A DNA stretch of 64,000 bases, taken from Isoetes taiwanensis (Eukaryota; Streptophyta; Lycopodiopsida; Isoetales; Isoetaceae). The stretch spans positions 9,005,426 to 9,069,425 of the forward strand of contig JAJEKV010000036.1 of NCBI GenBank assembly GCA_021234155.1, read 5' to 3'. Positions 11,691 to 21,591 of the stretch are shown here, piece after piece (the stretch's first letter is position 1; each line of letters starts with the position of its first letter). The notes beneath the pieces are model-generated. The model ran no database searches and was not told the DNA's origin. It saw only the letters and a list, made by a program, of their open reading frames with translations. Both the position numbers and the translations under genes were made by a program.

Positions 11691-13105
11691 AATGTAACTC
11701 CTATAGGCACTTATAGTAGTAAATATATAAGATTGTCATAGTCTTTGCACTGTCCCACATATTGCCTTTGTATATGTTCTTGGATCCTCTGGGTCAGGCT
11801 TTCAAGTTCAGTAGCCTGGGTTGTTCCGACATGCTCATGGTCATCTGTGTTATATGTGCAGTGAATAAGCAAAGCAGTAACTAGGCAAACGATGTCATTG
11901 CAGTTGTGGAGATCGTTGTTGAGTTCTATAGAAGATGCTTCCTCTAGATACTATTGTATCTAATAATGGATGTTGATCTTTGAATATTACAAGTAAAAAG
12001 ATCCACTTCTTCACCATATTCAATTGTTTGTCACACCAATCTAGCAAGAGCCTTTGCAAGTTTTGACAAGATCTCGAGTTGCCTGGAGGATCAACTCGGC
12101 AGGCTCATCATATTATCTAAACTAGGTGCTCAGTTGTTTTGGATCTTGATGTCATAGTCAGCCTCGCCTCTGGTCTCACAACATCTAGATACATAGAATC
12201 ATATGACAGTCTTATAACACATGGGAACAATGATTTGATCTGTCAAATCTAAGGGCAACTTTGAAATGACTGTAGATGAAAAGGATTCTAGCTTGTATAC
12301 ATTACACCAGCGTGTCCTGCTTATTCAAAATGGGAGCTCGCACATGCTACACAAGTCCAGTGGCCTCACAACACTAAGGACTATAATTGTATTCTATTCT
12401 TCTATTCTATTCTATACTATGGCTGAAGATACATGCCAACAAGCCTCCCAAACTCAGCCTAAATTCACTATTCATTTTGCATTGAGTAAAATAGTGTTCA
12501 TTTGCTCAAGTACTGTTCATAGTTTGACTAAATAAAGCAGAAACAATGGAAAGAGATGAAATCAATGGAAAGAAATGAAATCAAGATGCTTATCTTATCT
12601 TATCTTATCTTATCTTATAACTTGATTTGATATTCAGAATGAAATGTACAAAATCGTGGCATTCATGGATTACATATCAAGATTGTGGCATATCTGCCTA
12701 TCACTGTATCAATATATAAAAGTGTACAAAAACTGTGGCAAACCTCTAAGTAAATCTGTAAGTAAAGACCTGTAATAAACATATGGGTGAAAGTATGCTG
12801 GTGGGTAGCAAATAAACGCGGTTCAGCACCCAGCACCAGCACCCTTCATACTATTTTTTCCACCCTTCACCAATTGAAGTCTAACCTATGCTATGCCCGT
12901 CACTTCACATAGGGCGTACCAGTTTCAATCATAACCTGCTTACCGCCCACCGTAACTAATGACTGTGACCCGAAGGGTAGCGAATTTTTGAATTTGTAAT
13001 TTGCAACCGTGCTCCCCACCTTTTGCTACTCCGGCCAAATAGCCCGCGGAGAAGAAGCTCGAGAATTTCCGCATTCACTCTAGTATTCCAAATCTCAAAC
13101 GCACT
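11691..13105. other. Intergenic, no gene recognised
   Basis: AT-rich sequence with a TTATC microsatellite (listed separately). The last 250 bases are less AT-rich and lie upstream of a gene start, so they probably contain its promoter. No TATA box could be assigned with confidence. Confidence 0.4.
12588..12619. repeat. (TTATC)n microsatellite
   Basis: Six consecutive pentamers, CTTAT repeated, are visible. Confidence 0.9.
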
Positions 13106-14100
13106 ATGGTGAAGAAGGTTGTTAATCCGCCAGCTCAGCTAGTAATTCCAATGGATGCCATGCGCAGGGTAAGCAAAATGCACTGCCAATTTTGATGGCT
13201 TACGATGCCCTGTTAATTTGTTTTTCTTGCTTTCTTTCAGCCCAGAAGGAACGTGCCCCTAAGACCGGACCTGGCTGATTGCCGAACTGAGGAGGACTTC
13301 CATGCTTATGCGGGTCTATCAAACGAAGGTGTACATCCCTCTCAATTTCGAACGGATGTGATATATGCAGCAGAGTATAATGAGGTTTGGGACACCAATG
13401 GTGTCATTCCGAACAAGACATCCATCGACAAAGTAAGGCCAGAGCATGAAGAAGCTCTAATTGAACTGTTGAGCAAGATATACCCAGAAGGGTTGAAGAA
13501 TAGAGAAGTAAGGAAGACGGTTTCATTTTTATTTGCATTCAACAACTGCCAGAGGGCCAAGCAGGATCCAGAAAATTTCAAGGTTAATTGGGCAGTAGTG
13601 GCAGCAAAAAGCAGAGCCTATTCGAGCAAGGTCAAGAGTGAACCCAAACCGGCGCCCCCTGTGGAGCACAAAGAGAGCCCAAAGAAAAATCACAAACAGA
13701 CAACAAAGACTGAAAGCATAGCGAGAAAGGCCCGACCTCAACAGAATCGGCCAGAAAAATTAGAAGGGAAGTTGTCATTCAGAGTATCAATGTGTCCAAA
13801 GAAGATTCTCAAAATGGGAAAAATATTTCCCGTCTGGAAAGCATGATCCAAGATATGCAGGAAGCCCTAAAAATGCAGCAGAGTGACCTAGTGTCAAAGA
13901 AGGAACAGGCTGCACAATCTCAGACACCCTCTTCTCGGCTGCAGAGGGGAAGTTGAAGACCATAAAGGATAATATTGCACGCCTTCAAGTACTTGCCGGA
14001 TCCTAATGCAGTGTCTCTCGAGATTCATTCTTTGGAGAGGGAGAAAGATATGGCGAGTATATATTTGAAGTTCCTACTTGAAATGGGGGTGGGCCAATAG
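13106..14100 (+). CDS. N-terminal part of spliced RING/FCP1-like gene A
   Basis: Exon 1 (13106-13168, 21 codons from ATG) is followed by a 72-base intron (13169-13240) with GTAAGC donor and TTTCTTTCAG acceptor. The phase-0 junction joins to a long open frame at 13241. That frame encodes an unrecognised globular domain (LADCRTEEDFHAYAGLSNEG, HEEALIELLSKIYPEG) followed by a lysine/proline-rich linker. Near 13770 the frame shifts by one; the next frame reads a coiled-coil-like stretch (RLESMIQDMQEALKMQQSDL). Further shifts follow near 13930 and 14000. The signals look like a real gene that is either decayed or affected by single-base sequence errors. It is probably one unit with the RING-like and FCP1-like segments downstream and may be nuclear. 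Function is unknown. Confidence 0.6.
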
Positions 14101-14108
14101 ATCAAACC

Positions 14109-14460
14109 TCAGTGTAGAAAAGGTGGCTGCACTAATCTGCCGAGATTGCCAACAACGAGTCCCTCCTTGCAAAAAAGCCCAAAGAAAGACTTACGAATGT
14201 CACCAGGAGGGAGAGATGACCAAGAGAAATGATCACCGTGGTCGATCACTCTAATACCATTCCGATTTCCAATTGGAGATGAGGAGAGATGCTCCACCGT
14301 GGTCTTGCATTCCGTGATGATTACACCCTCGACACCGCGGATGAAATGTGGACATCATTATCATGTTAGCTGCACCGGTTTGCTCATGGAAAAAGGATCT
14401 TTGCCTCGAGTGCACAGACCATTCCTACTGGGGTTAGTGCGGGAAATAGGTAAGCTTAAT
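14109..14460 (+). pseudogene. RING-H2-like zinc finger segment of gene A
   Basis: Two in-phase pieces carry RING-type ligands. ICRDCQQRVPPC supplies a CX2C pair at about 14130-14165. KCGHHYHVSCTGLLM supplies the C-X-H-X2-H-X2-C core at about 14345-14390. The expected final CX2C pair appears as LPRVHRPFLL, so two zinc ligands are lost. Stops and frameshifts lie between the two pieces. RING-H2 domains normally recruit ubiquitin-conjugating enzymes; whether this one ever did cannot be seen. A similar Cys/His pattern (CCACGLIFHDRYKS, CDHEYHP) occurs at 27661-27864 on the other strand, near another FCP1-like fragment. Confidence 0.45.
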
Positions 14461-14477
14461 ACAAGAAAGCGAGTGAA

Positions 14478-15678
14478 GTGTTGCATGCTGGAACATCTCA
14501 CAAAACCGAGAAGAAGATAATTGATGTTGATGAGCATGTAGCCACAACTCCTGATAGCAGCAGGAAAAGGAAACAGGTCAACACACCAAAAAGTAAAAGG
14601 ACCCCAGGATCAGCCAAGCACAAGTCCACAAGGGTTCACACTCCACAGCCAAGACATGGGAAAAAAGGTACATGCCTATTTTCAGGCTCTCATTTTGAAT
14701 TGGCAGCATTAGAAGGTGCTGTAGACATTGGACAGCAAACTACCAGCAGTCTTCAGCACACTGCAGCACCTGGCAGCACAGTGCTGGAGACACCAAAGCA
14801 TGCAGAATCCAAGGGAGATTCAAGTAGTACTGATGGTGCCAACAATTATATTATAGTTCCAAATTCTGCAGCTGCCTCTACAAAGGCCTCCTCTAACACT
14901 GTTGCTGCAGGGAAGGAAAACGATGGCGAAGATGTCGACAATCAGGTTCAGACAGTCGTTAAGCAGGTCAGCAGGTTGACACGGTCAAGGGCCAGGAAGG
15001 TTGTGGAAGAAGAAAGTGAGGGTGAGTCAGAAAATGACCTTGATGAGGACGTCCCTATAGAAGTAGCATTTGGAAAAAAAAAACAAGGCTAATGTAATTT
15101 TGCCTTATGTATTTCAGGCAGGCAAACCTTGATTTTGCAAGACAACCCTAAACCATCAGCCAAAAGGTTTTTGTTCAAACAATTAATATATTTGATCCCT
15201 GTTTTATTCCACCTTTAATCTGCAAATTTTGGTTTGGATTATTCATTCAACTTAGGCTTCTGTAAAAACTTGTCTGCAGAAAAAGAAGGCAGCCAATGGT
15301 TATACTTAGTGAATCTGATGAAGAAGACAATACAGATAAAGAAGTGCCAGCACAAACTCTAACATACAAAAGGTGCCTGTTATCCTGTTACATTTCAGAA
15401 TGTGTATTCTCTACAAGTTTCAGTTGCTAATTGGAGCTCATCCTTGCATGCAGGAGAACAAGACAGGTCGTGAAGAGGACAAAGGCACTGCAAGGGTTAC
15501 TGATAGCCAGGAAACACCCATACATTGGGGGCAGGGAGATACTAATAAGGATGTATCTGACTATGGCTATCAGCACTCTCCATCATCTGGTAGCAAAGAT
15601 AAAGCAGAGTCCAGCAGGTCGCAGCAATGTCCAGCACCCCCGATAGCACTTCCTAGCAGAGTCCAGCACACATCGTAG
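14478..15678 (+). CDS. Basic/acidic linker exons of gene A
   Basis: A 204-codon frame (14478-15092) is rich in Lys/Ser/Pro with nuclear-localisation-like clusters (SRKRKQVNTPKSKRTPGSAK) and an acidic end (EEESEGESENDLDEDVPIE). It ends beside a run of ten A at about 15074-15083, where one base fewer would continue to a GT donor at about 15094. A short exon at about 15281-15371 (ILSESDEEDNTDKEVPAQ) has CTGCAG acceptor and GTGCCT donor. A further exon starts after TGCATGCAG at 15453 (ENKTGREEDKGTARVTDSQE) and runs to a TAG at 15676-15678. The phosphatase-like domain follows at once in another frame. This looks like a disordered nuclear linker between the RING-like and FCP1-like domains. Confidence 0.5.
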
Positions 15679-15692
15679 CACAGACAAGCACG

Positions 15693-16449
15693 ATGCAGCA
15701 CACATCGACAGTGGTTGCAAACGTCGAGGGATGGACACCCAGACGGAAGTGCATGGTGCTTGACATAAATGGTGTACTGGCACAGACACAACAGAGGAGA
15801 ATGAACGGGAAAATCTTGCCTCCACCACAAACGAACCATGTTGTAAAAGAAACTACAAGTAAGTATCTCATTTGCAGACCAGGGTATCATGAGTTTGTGG
15901 AGTGGGCACTGCAGAGGTTTGATATTGTGATTTGCAGTGCTTCTCTACTTCGGAATACAAGAGATATGGTGGATGCATTGTTCCCTGATTTGCAGACCAG
16001 ATTCTTGAAGGTATATGGTCAAGAGCATTGCTATGCATGCGAGCATCCAACCAGCACAGAAAAGCAACTTTGTTTCAAGGAATTTTCCTCAATATCATGG
16101 TATGATTTTTTTGGTTGATGACAGCCTACACAAAGGGTTTCTAAACCCTGCACACACAACCGTTCCTATTATGCCTTTCAAGGGGCAAGAAGAGGACAAC
16201 TTTTTGCAGAAGTTTGTGTGTCCAGCTTTGGAATACTTGTCTTCTCATACAGTACAGGAAACGATCTCACAAATTGACATCTCTGATGCATGGTTAGACA
16301 ATGAGACAGTTGCAGTGCTGGATTACTGCCTCAACAACTATCTTGTCTCGGCCTACTATATCCTCAATGCTCCATTAGAAGTACAAAGGCAGCTGCTGGG
16401 CACCCTTCCTGGCGAGGAGCATGACTCTGAAGACTTCGATGACTCATGA
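15693..16449 (+). pseudogene. FCP1/NIF-type HAD phosphatase-like domain, frameshifted
   Basis: Motif I reads MVLDINGVLAQ (about 15754-15786). The nucleophile Asp is kept, but the second Asp of the DXD signature is Asn, as I recall for some plant FCP1-homology proteins. Then come YLICRPGYHEFVEWALQRFD and IVICSASLLRNT (motif II region, about 15868-15960). The frame breaks in a run of seven T at 16106-16112; one base fewer restores the following FLVDDSLHKGFLNPAHTT, the DD motif of the family, which continues in the other frame to the stop at 16447-16449. Family members dephosphorylate phosphoserine in the RNA polymerase II C-terminal domain, but a DXN motif makes activity uncertain. It is the C-terminal part of gene A, convergent with the transposase-like gene. 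The single homopolymer break could be real or a sequence error. Confidence 0.75.
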
Positions 16450-17092
16450 AGTAACCATTGTACACTACTTTTTTGTAATATATATATATGTATGATTACT
16501 TTGTGTTATCTTGAGTATTGAGTGATGTCTCTAATCCTGGGTGTACAATTTTCTGTAATATATATCAAGCTTACTCTCCAATACTACAAGCATTGTTTCC
16601 AATACTAAAATACTCCAATACAGCAGTCCAATACTACAAACATTGTCTCACAAGCATTGTCTCCAATACAATGATCAAAATTTGAGACAAGTACACAAGT
16701 AACTACAGACCTGTTAAAATGATAAAACAACTAGGTCAAAGCATATTCAACCTTCATATGGCAGACTGTCAAGGATCATCTGGTGAGTAGCCTATTCAAG
16801 GGAAAATCTGTTGGTGCCAGGAATCTGATTCATCTCAAACTTGACCCGGGGGGTTCACTTATAGTAAGGGGGGTATGCCATGTGCGTGCATAGGGTGATC
16901 AAAAACACCCCCGTATACGATTTCTTGAAAGGCAAATTCGACCCCTTCCGTACAAAGTTTACCCCAAGTAGTGGCAAAAAACCCCCCTACCTCTTACGTA
17001 TACGTATGGAAATGGGTCGAAAAAACCCCCCTACAAGTCACTCAGGCACATTGTATGGCACTTACAGTGAATCCCCCTTGAAACTTGATAGC
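16450..17092. other. Convergent 3' intergenic region with C-rich tracts
   Basis: Contains an (AT)n stretch near 16479-16490 and repeated short CCAATACTA motifs at 16578-16660. From 16845 to 17035 runs of five to seven G or C (for example AACCCCCC) alternate with CGTATACG palindromes. No gene was recognised. It separates the 3' ends of two convergent genes. Confidence 0.5.
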
Positions 17093-20000
17093 TCATACGT
17101 GATGACTGTACTGGAAGGTCATGCCTTTGTCTTCAAGTAGCTCCCAACTACCATCGGGCTGGACAGCATAGTACAAACCAGCCAACGCATGTTCATCGAC
17201 ATTGAAGGTCTGACCCCAGCTATCCTTGACAATTCTGTCAAGGATATGCCTTGGCTTAACACATTTCACCACATAGAAATCTGCATTCTCTTGATTTCCC
17301 TCCTCGGCTACAACAGCAAAGTTATCACCTTCCTCTATGTTTCCACTAAGCCATTCTCCATCACCTTCAAAAAATGCCTCATCGATTTCATCTGCAGTAC
17401 CTTCACCAGTAGACTTATCTGGCTTTAGTGTAACATATTTTCAATTCTTCAACCTGTGCTTGTTCACACAAGACGACCAGTTTCCTTTCAAACAGTTACC
17501 ACAGAAACAACTTAAACCTCTCTGAGCCACCCTTGTACTTGATTTGGCCAAGTAAGTCCTGATTCTGTGTATTTCCTTGGTCCCTTCTACCCTGGCACAG
17601 TCCAGCCAGTCTGTCCTATCAACATCATCCTTTCCAATGAACCAGAAGTGCCTGCAAAAAGCCAGCAACAAGTATTACAGTTCACATACAATACAGAGGC
17701 ACAATACAGAAGTACACATCAGATAAAAGCAGATGAAAGCACGTTGAAAGCAGATGACAGCACGTTAAAAGCAGATAAATGCAGATGAAAGCATATTACC
17801 TCTTGATGTCCCCGTTGCTGGCACCTTCATTCTAACGCGTAGCGAATTCACAGGCATCAGTAGCACCCCTAAATCTCACTTTATCATGCTTGAGCTGCTC
17901 TCTAGTGAATGCCCCTTTAATGACTGCCCCTTGCCCATCGTGCTCTCCCTTACCATGGGCTGTCCCAAAGAAATTCCATATTATTTCCTTCCCTAGCTCA
18001 TGGTGATATCTTGGTAGGAAATAGAATAGCCGGGCAGATTTGAATTGGCTAGAACAACCATCTGACCAAACTATATGCCTGGAGAATTCTACACCATTTG
18101 ATACTAGCCATGAATTGTGCTTTCTAAGACAGTGCTGCACAAAAAGAGTGTCATGAATCTTGTCATCACTTAAGTAAAAATAGGTTTCCTTCAATAGCTT
18201 TCTGGTCCCAGAGCTGTTGTCCATCCTATACGTGATGTGGACGAGAATTATTATCTCGTCATTGTGCCAATGCTGGCTTTGAACCTCCCTTTGTATTTTT
18301 ATGCTGTAATTCTCTGCAAAATCAATTACAGAAACAATGGTGCCATCTTGGATATTGTCCAGGCAACTCCTGAATTGCATGGCCTGCCATCTAGCCCTGT
18401 AATTGTGTGGCACGAATATCTTCAATGTGGAACACAGATATGAAATGAAATCCTTCACTGCCGTTCTCTTGTAAGACAATCTAAGGACTGGCTTTGGTCC
18501 TTTCTGTTTTTTCCCCTTGCCATTTGAGGTCTCATCTTGTGCTGCAGCTTCAGGCTGTGTCCCACCAGCTACCTTGGATTTCTTGCTTTTGTTTCCCTTC
18601 TTCTCAACTTGTGCTACAGCTTCAGGCTGTGTCCCAGCAGCTACCTTGGATTTCTTCTTTTTGTTTCCCTTCTTGGTAGCATTGGATCTTTTCTTTTTGC
18701 TGCCACCTGGCACTTCCTTAATAATGCAGGCTGCAACTCCACCAGCTTCTTCTGTCTCCTCTGGAATCTGTAACAAGGTCTGTAGCATAAAACAGAAGAT
18801 TAGCGCAAGTTGAAAGCACAAAAGCAGTATTCAGCGGATGACAGCACATATCAACATGTTTCAGCAAGCAATAAGGGGAGTATTACCTTTTCAAACGTCT
18901 TCCATTCAAGCAAGAACTCATGATTCTCTCTTTCTCTTGGACATATAGGAAGACTATTTATGCCACACTTCTGACATTTCTGCATCAAGCAGTCATGTTT
19001 ATACCATTCTTTACCCTCGCTCTTGTTGCAAACCACAGCCCTCCAGAGCTCGCTGGTTGAGTCATACGTATGTTGGCTGGTCAGACACTTCTCACCAGGT
19101 CCACAGACCTCGCAGGTGCACTTGCACTCTTCACCATGGAATCCATTTTTTGCTGACCTTAATGCATTTAGGGCTACCCTGGCATACTCCAACTTCATAT
19201 GGTATATGCAACAACAGGTTTCCCTTTCTGATACTTTCTTTACATAAATAGGCTTCAACTTCTCGAAAGCCTTCAAGCAAACAGGGTGTTGAGGATATGC
19301 CTTTTTGTATTGTTGAAATAGCTGCAGCTGAATGGTGGCCTTTGGTTAGAAATATTTATGCAATAATAGCAAAAAAATATTTGTATGGAAACTTATACCT
19401 GTGCGACCTCCATAAGGTGCAAGGGATAAGAAATTCGGAAGCCTGACTCTCCAACAGTGTTCACAACATCTTTCTTGCAAGGAGAGACTCTGCTATTTTG
19501 TTTCCAGAATTCTGTTATGCTTTGCTTGCAAGCAGGGGTGAGAGAATCGCATCTCAACCTCCTTTGGAAGCCATTTCCAAGGACGGCTTTCGATTTCCTT
19601 AATGCAGCAGTTGAAATTGTTGACCTCATGCAACCTATCATAAAAATATTGCACATTAATCAATGAACATATCCCAGCCAGCATCACTCAGCAGATACAA
19701 GCACTTAACAGCATGAAGAAGCACAGGCAAGAAAGCAAGAATTAGATGTACCTAACAGCCCTGCCATAGTGGAATTGCATCTCGATTTTGTGGAAGAAGC
19801 CATCACAAGTGTAGAGGTTCTGGCTCTCCAAATATCATGGTTCCTTTGCCTCTTTGTGGCTGCCATTGTCTGTTTCAAGTTGTTGAGCAGCACCCCCGCT
19901 GCCTTGCACTCCTTTGGATTTGGCAAAATTCCAGGTTCTGAGATTTCCATTTCGTGGTGATGAACCACCCTCTTCATCACATCGGCCTTGAGTTCGGGTG

Positions 20001-20301
20001 AATGCTTTTTGGTGAGCTTGTTGAAGTAATCAACTACAAGCTTGGCTATTTCTTGCCTGCGTCTCATGCTCAGATCCTCCCGTTCAACCACTGCTTTTTT
20101 CATCTTATTCCGTAATCTGTATTCTCTCTTTCTCTCTGCATCCAATTTCTTGTAAATTGCAGAGGAAACTGGATCTTCACGCGATATTTCCTGTGTTGCA
20201 TTGACATCCAACAAATCTGGAACACTGTATTGGGATTCATCAGGCCGAAAATCCAATGCTAAACATGTGATTGCCTCCAGGCCGGTATCAGGGAGCGCCA
20301 T
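17093..20301 (-). pseudogene. Five-exon transposase-like gene with two nonsense codons
   Basis: Exons on the minus strand are 20301-19752, 19634-19399, 19327-18887, 18779-17800 and 17651-17093. All have GT-AG borders, and the phases (1, 0, 0, 2) join exactly into 922 codons including TGA at 17095-17093. Two in-frame stops interrupt it: TAG at 17834-17832 and TGA at 17443-17441. The N-terminal part is helix-rich and charged. Exon 3 is Cys-rich (ETCCCIYHMKLEY, CKCTCEVCGPGEKC, CLMQKCQKCGINSLPIC). A Lys-rich linker contains two nearly identical ~24-residue repeats with GTQPEA. A putative RNase-H-like core has DFAENYS (Asp562), VWSDGCSSQFKSAR (Asp649) and HGKGEHDGQGAVIK (Glu688/Asp690). A second Cys motif (CFCGNCLKGNWSSC) and a C-terminal SWGQTFNVDEHALAGLYYAV region follow. 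I recall similar proteins from non-flowering plants, probably transposon-derived. The family name and the catalytic assignment are inference. Confidence 0.75.
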
Positions 20302-20547
20302 GAAATTCCTGAGAGAGGGAGAATAAGTGAATTGGAGGGAGAATTTTCGCGGGCCATGATGAAGTAGTTCTGGGCTCGATCGAATTTGCAACGTACTACC
20401 ACTCGCGCGAAAATCCAGCCAAAATCCCACAATCATTTTCCTAACGGTTCGTTCGTGACGTGGATGTGTGAGTACATGAAGGGCTTGAAAGTTTCTAACT
20501 TAGTGCTTCCAAGCTTGACCAAATACTAAGTTTTGCAGATTCTAACT
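20302..20547. other. Upstream region of transposase-like gene
   Basis: Probable 5' leader and promoter of the minus-strand gene. No terminal inverted repeat matching the 12.8-13.1 kb side was found. AAGCTTGACCAAATACT at about 20511 recurs at about 20747 on the other side of the copia fragment. Confidence 0.4.
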
Positions 20548-20747
20548 TGCGGATTTCTAAGTTTTGCAGATTCCAATGTGAATATAAGACGCTCTCAAGA
20601 ATATTTTATGGTGATTGCGCTTTATATGGGAAATACTATTTTAGCAATCAAGAGAAGGTTCTCTTCTGCATTTAGTTTTATTACCAAATCGCAGGAGTAA
20701 ATATTAGAAAATTGTAGCACTCGGATTTTTTCCTTTGTGACCACCAA
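20548..20747 (+). mobile_element. Copia fragment, near-identical to 30037-29850
   Basis: Two hundred bases match the reverse complement of 29850-30037, the reverse-transcriptase tail and 3' flank of the copia element. One mismatch was seen (ATATGGG versus ATGTGGG). It encodes EYFMVIALYMGNTILAIKR-like sequence. It is flanked by AAGCTTGACCAAATACT on both sides and by inverted copies of AAGTTTTGCAGATTCTAACTT, so its borders are rearranged and not a simple LTR insertion. Confidence 0.85.
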
Positions 20748-21099
20748 AGCTTGACCAAATACTGCAAAACTAAGTTAGAATCTGCAAAACTTAGAAATTC
20801 GCCATTGAGCAAAGATGGCTATGAAAAATGGTTGATGGGAATGAGCAAAGGACTAGAAAATTGCCAAAGGGGTTGAGAGCAGTTCTGATGGGGGAAAAAA
20901 ATGACAAATGAAGCCCTTTTTATAGACTAGGAATGCCTCGGGTTCTGTGCACAGGGGTTCTTGATGAGAGAAGACCTCAAATCTATGGCCATGGGTGTCC
21001 AAATGAACTACCATGAAGTGCAATTCTAAGCAAAGCAAAGCAAGAAACACTACATGACAGTTTGTTGGATCAAAATTGGTCAATCTGGGCAAATTTGGG

Positions 21100-21177
21100 C
21101 GAAATCGGGTGGCGTTGCGCAAAATGGCCCTGCGTCGCGGGCGCAGATGGGTTTTGCGCGACGCGACCCGATTTCGG
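21100..21177. repeat. GC-rich hairpin copy 1
   Basis: The 21-base arm CGAAATCGGGTGGCGTTGCGC (21100-21120) pairs, with a few mismatches, with 21156-21177. The loop holds an inner CTGCG...CGCAG hairpin. It stands out sharply from its AT-rich surroundings. Confidence 0.85.
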
Positions 21178-21301
21178 GTTATTTCTACTTTTGTGAAGAG
21201 TTTCAGAGAACTTAAAGTTCCTAACATGACTCTCTAGCATGCTTCTAACCTAACTAGCAACTTATATTACTCAATTTGGACATCAATTAATGACAAAGTG
21301 C

Positions 21302-21378
21302 CGAAATCGGGTGGCGTTGCGCGGAATGGCTCTGCGTTGCGAGCGCAGAGGGGTTTTGCGCAACGCGACCCGGTTTCG
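21302..21378. repeat. GC-rich hairpin copy 2
   Basis: The left arm (21302-21322) is identical to that of copy 1. The right arm (21358-21378) differs from copy 1 at two positions. The inner CTGCG...CGCAG hairpin is retained. The copies start 202 bases apart. Confidence 0.85.
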
Positions 21379-21591
21379 CCAATTTGTCCAATTTTTTTCA
21401 ACTAATTAAGCTAGAATATTTAACTAATTAAGTTTTTCTTTGAACATCCTAATTTTAATGGTCAAAACTAAAGTAAATTTTGAGCTACTTACACATTTTC
21501 CTAGCAATTTTAAGGTCAGTTTGCAACAAAATTTTATATTTATAGGGAAAAAAACTTAATAATTACACTATTTTACACAAAATTTGCATCC

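Larger units (their letters stand above)
20748..21591. other. Non-coding, with two hairpins
   Basis: AT-rich region 3' of the H3-like ORF on the minus strand. It contains the two hairpin repeats listed separately. A minus-strand open frame across the first hairpin shows no domain and is not annotated. Confidence 0.4.

Noticed and set aside
12780-20480. Terminal inverted repeats enclosing the convergent gene pair
   Set aside because: I compared the flanks at 12.8-13.1 kb and 20.3-20.5 kb and found no convincing inverted match, so no element boundary is called.
21100-21378. Histone mRNA 3' stem-loop for the H3-like gene
   Set aside because: The hairpins have 21-bp arms and do not match the conserved short histone stem-loop. 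Plant histone mRNAs are polyadenylated.
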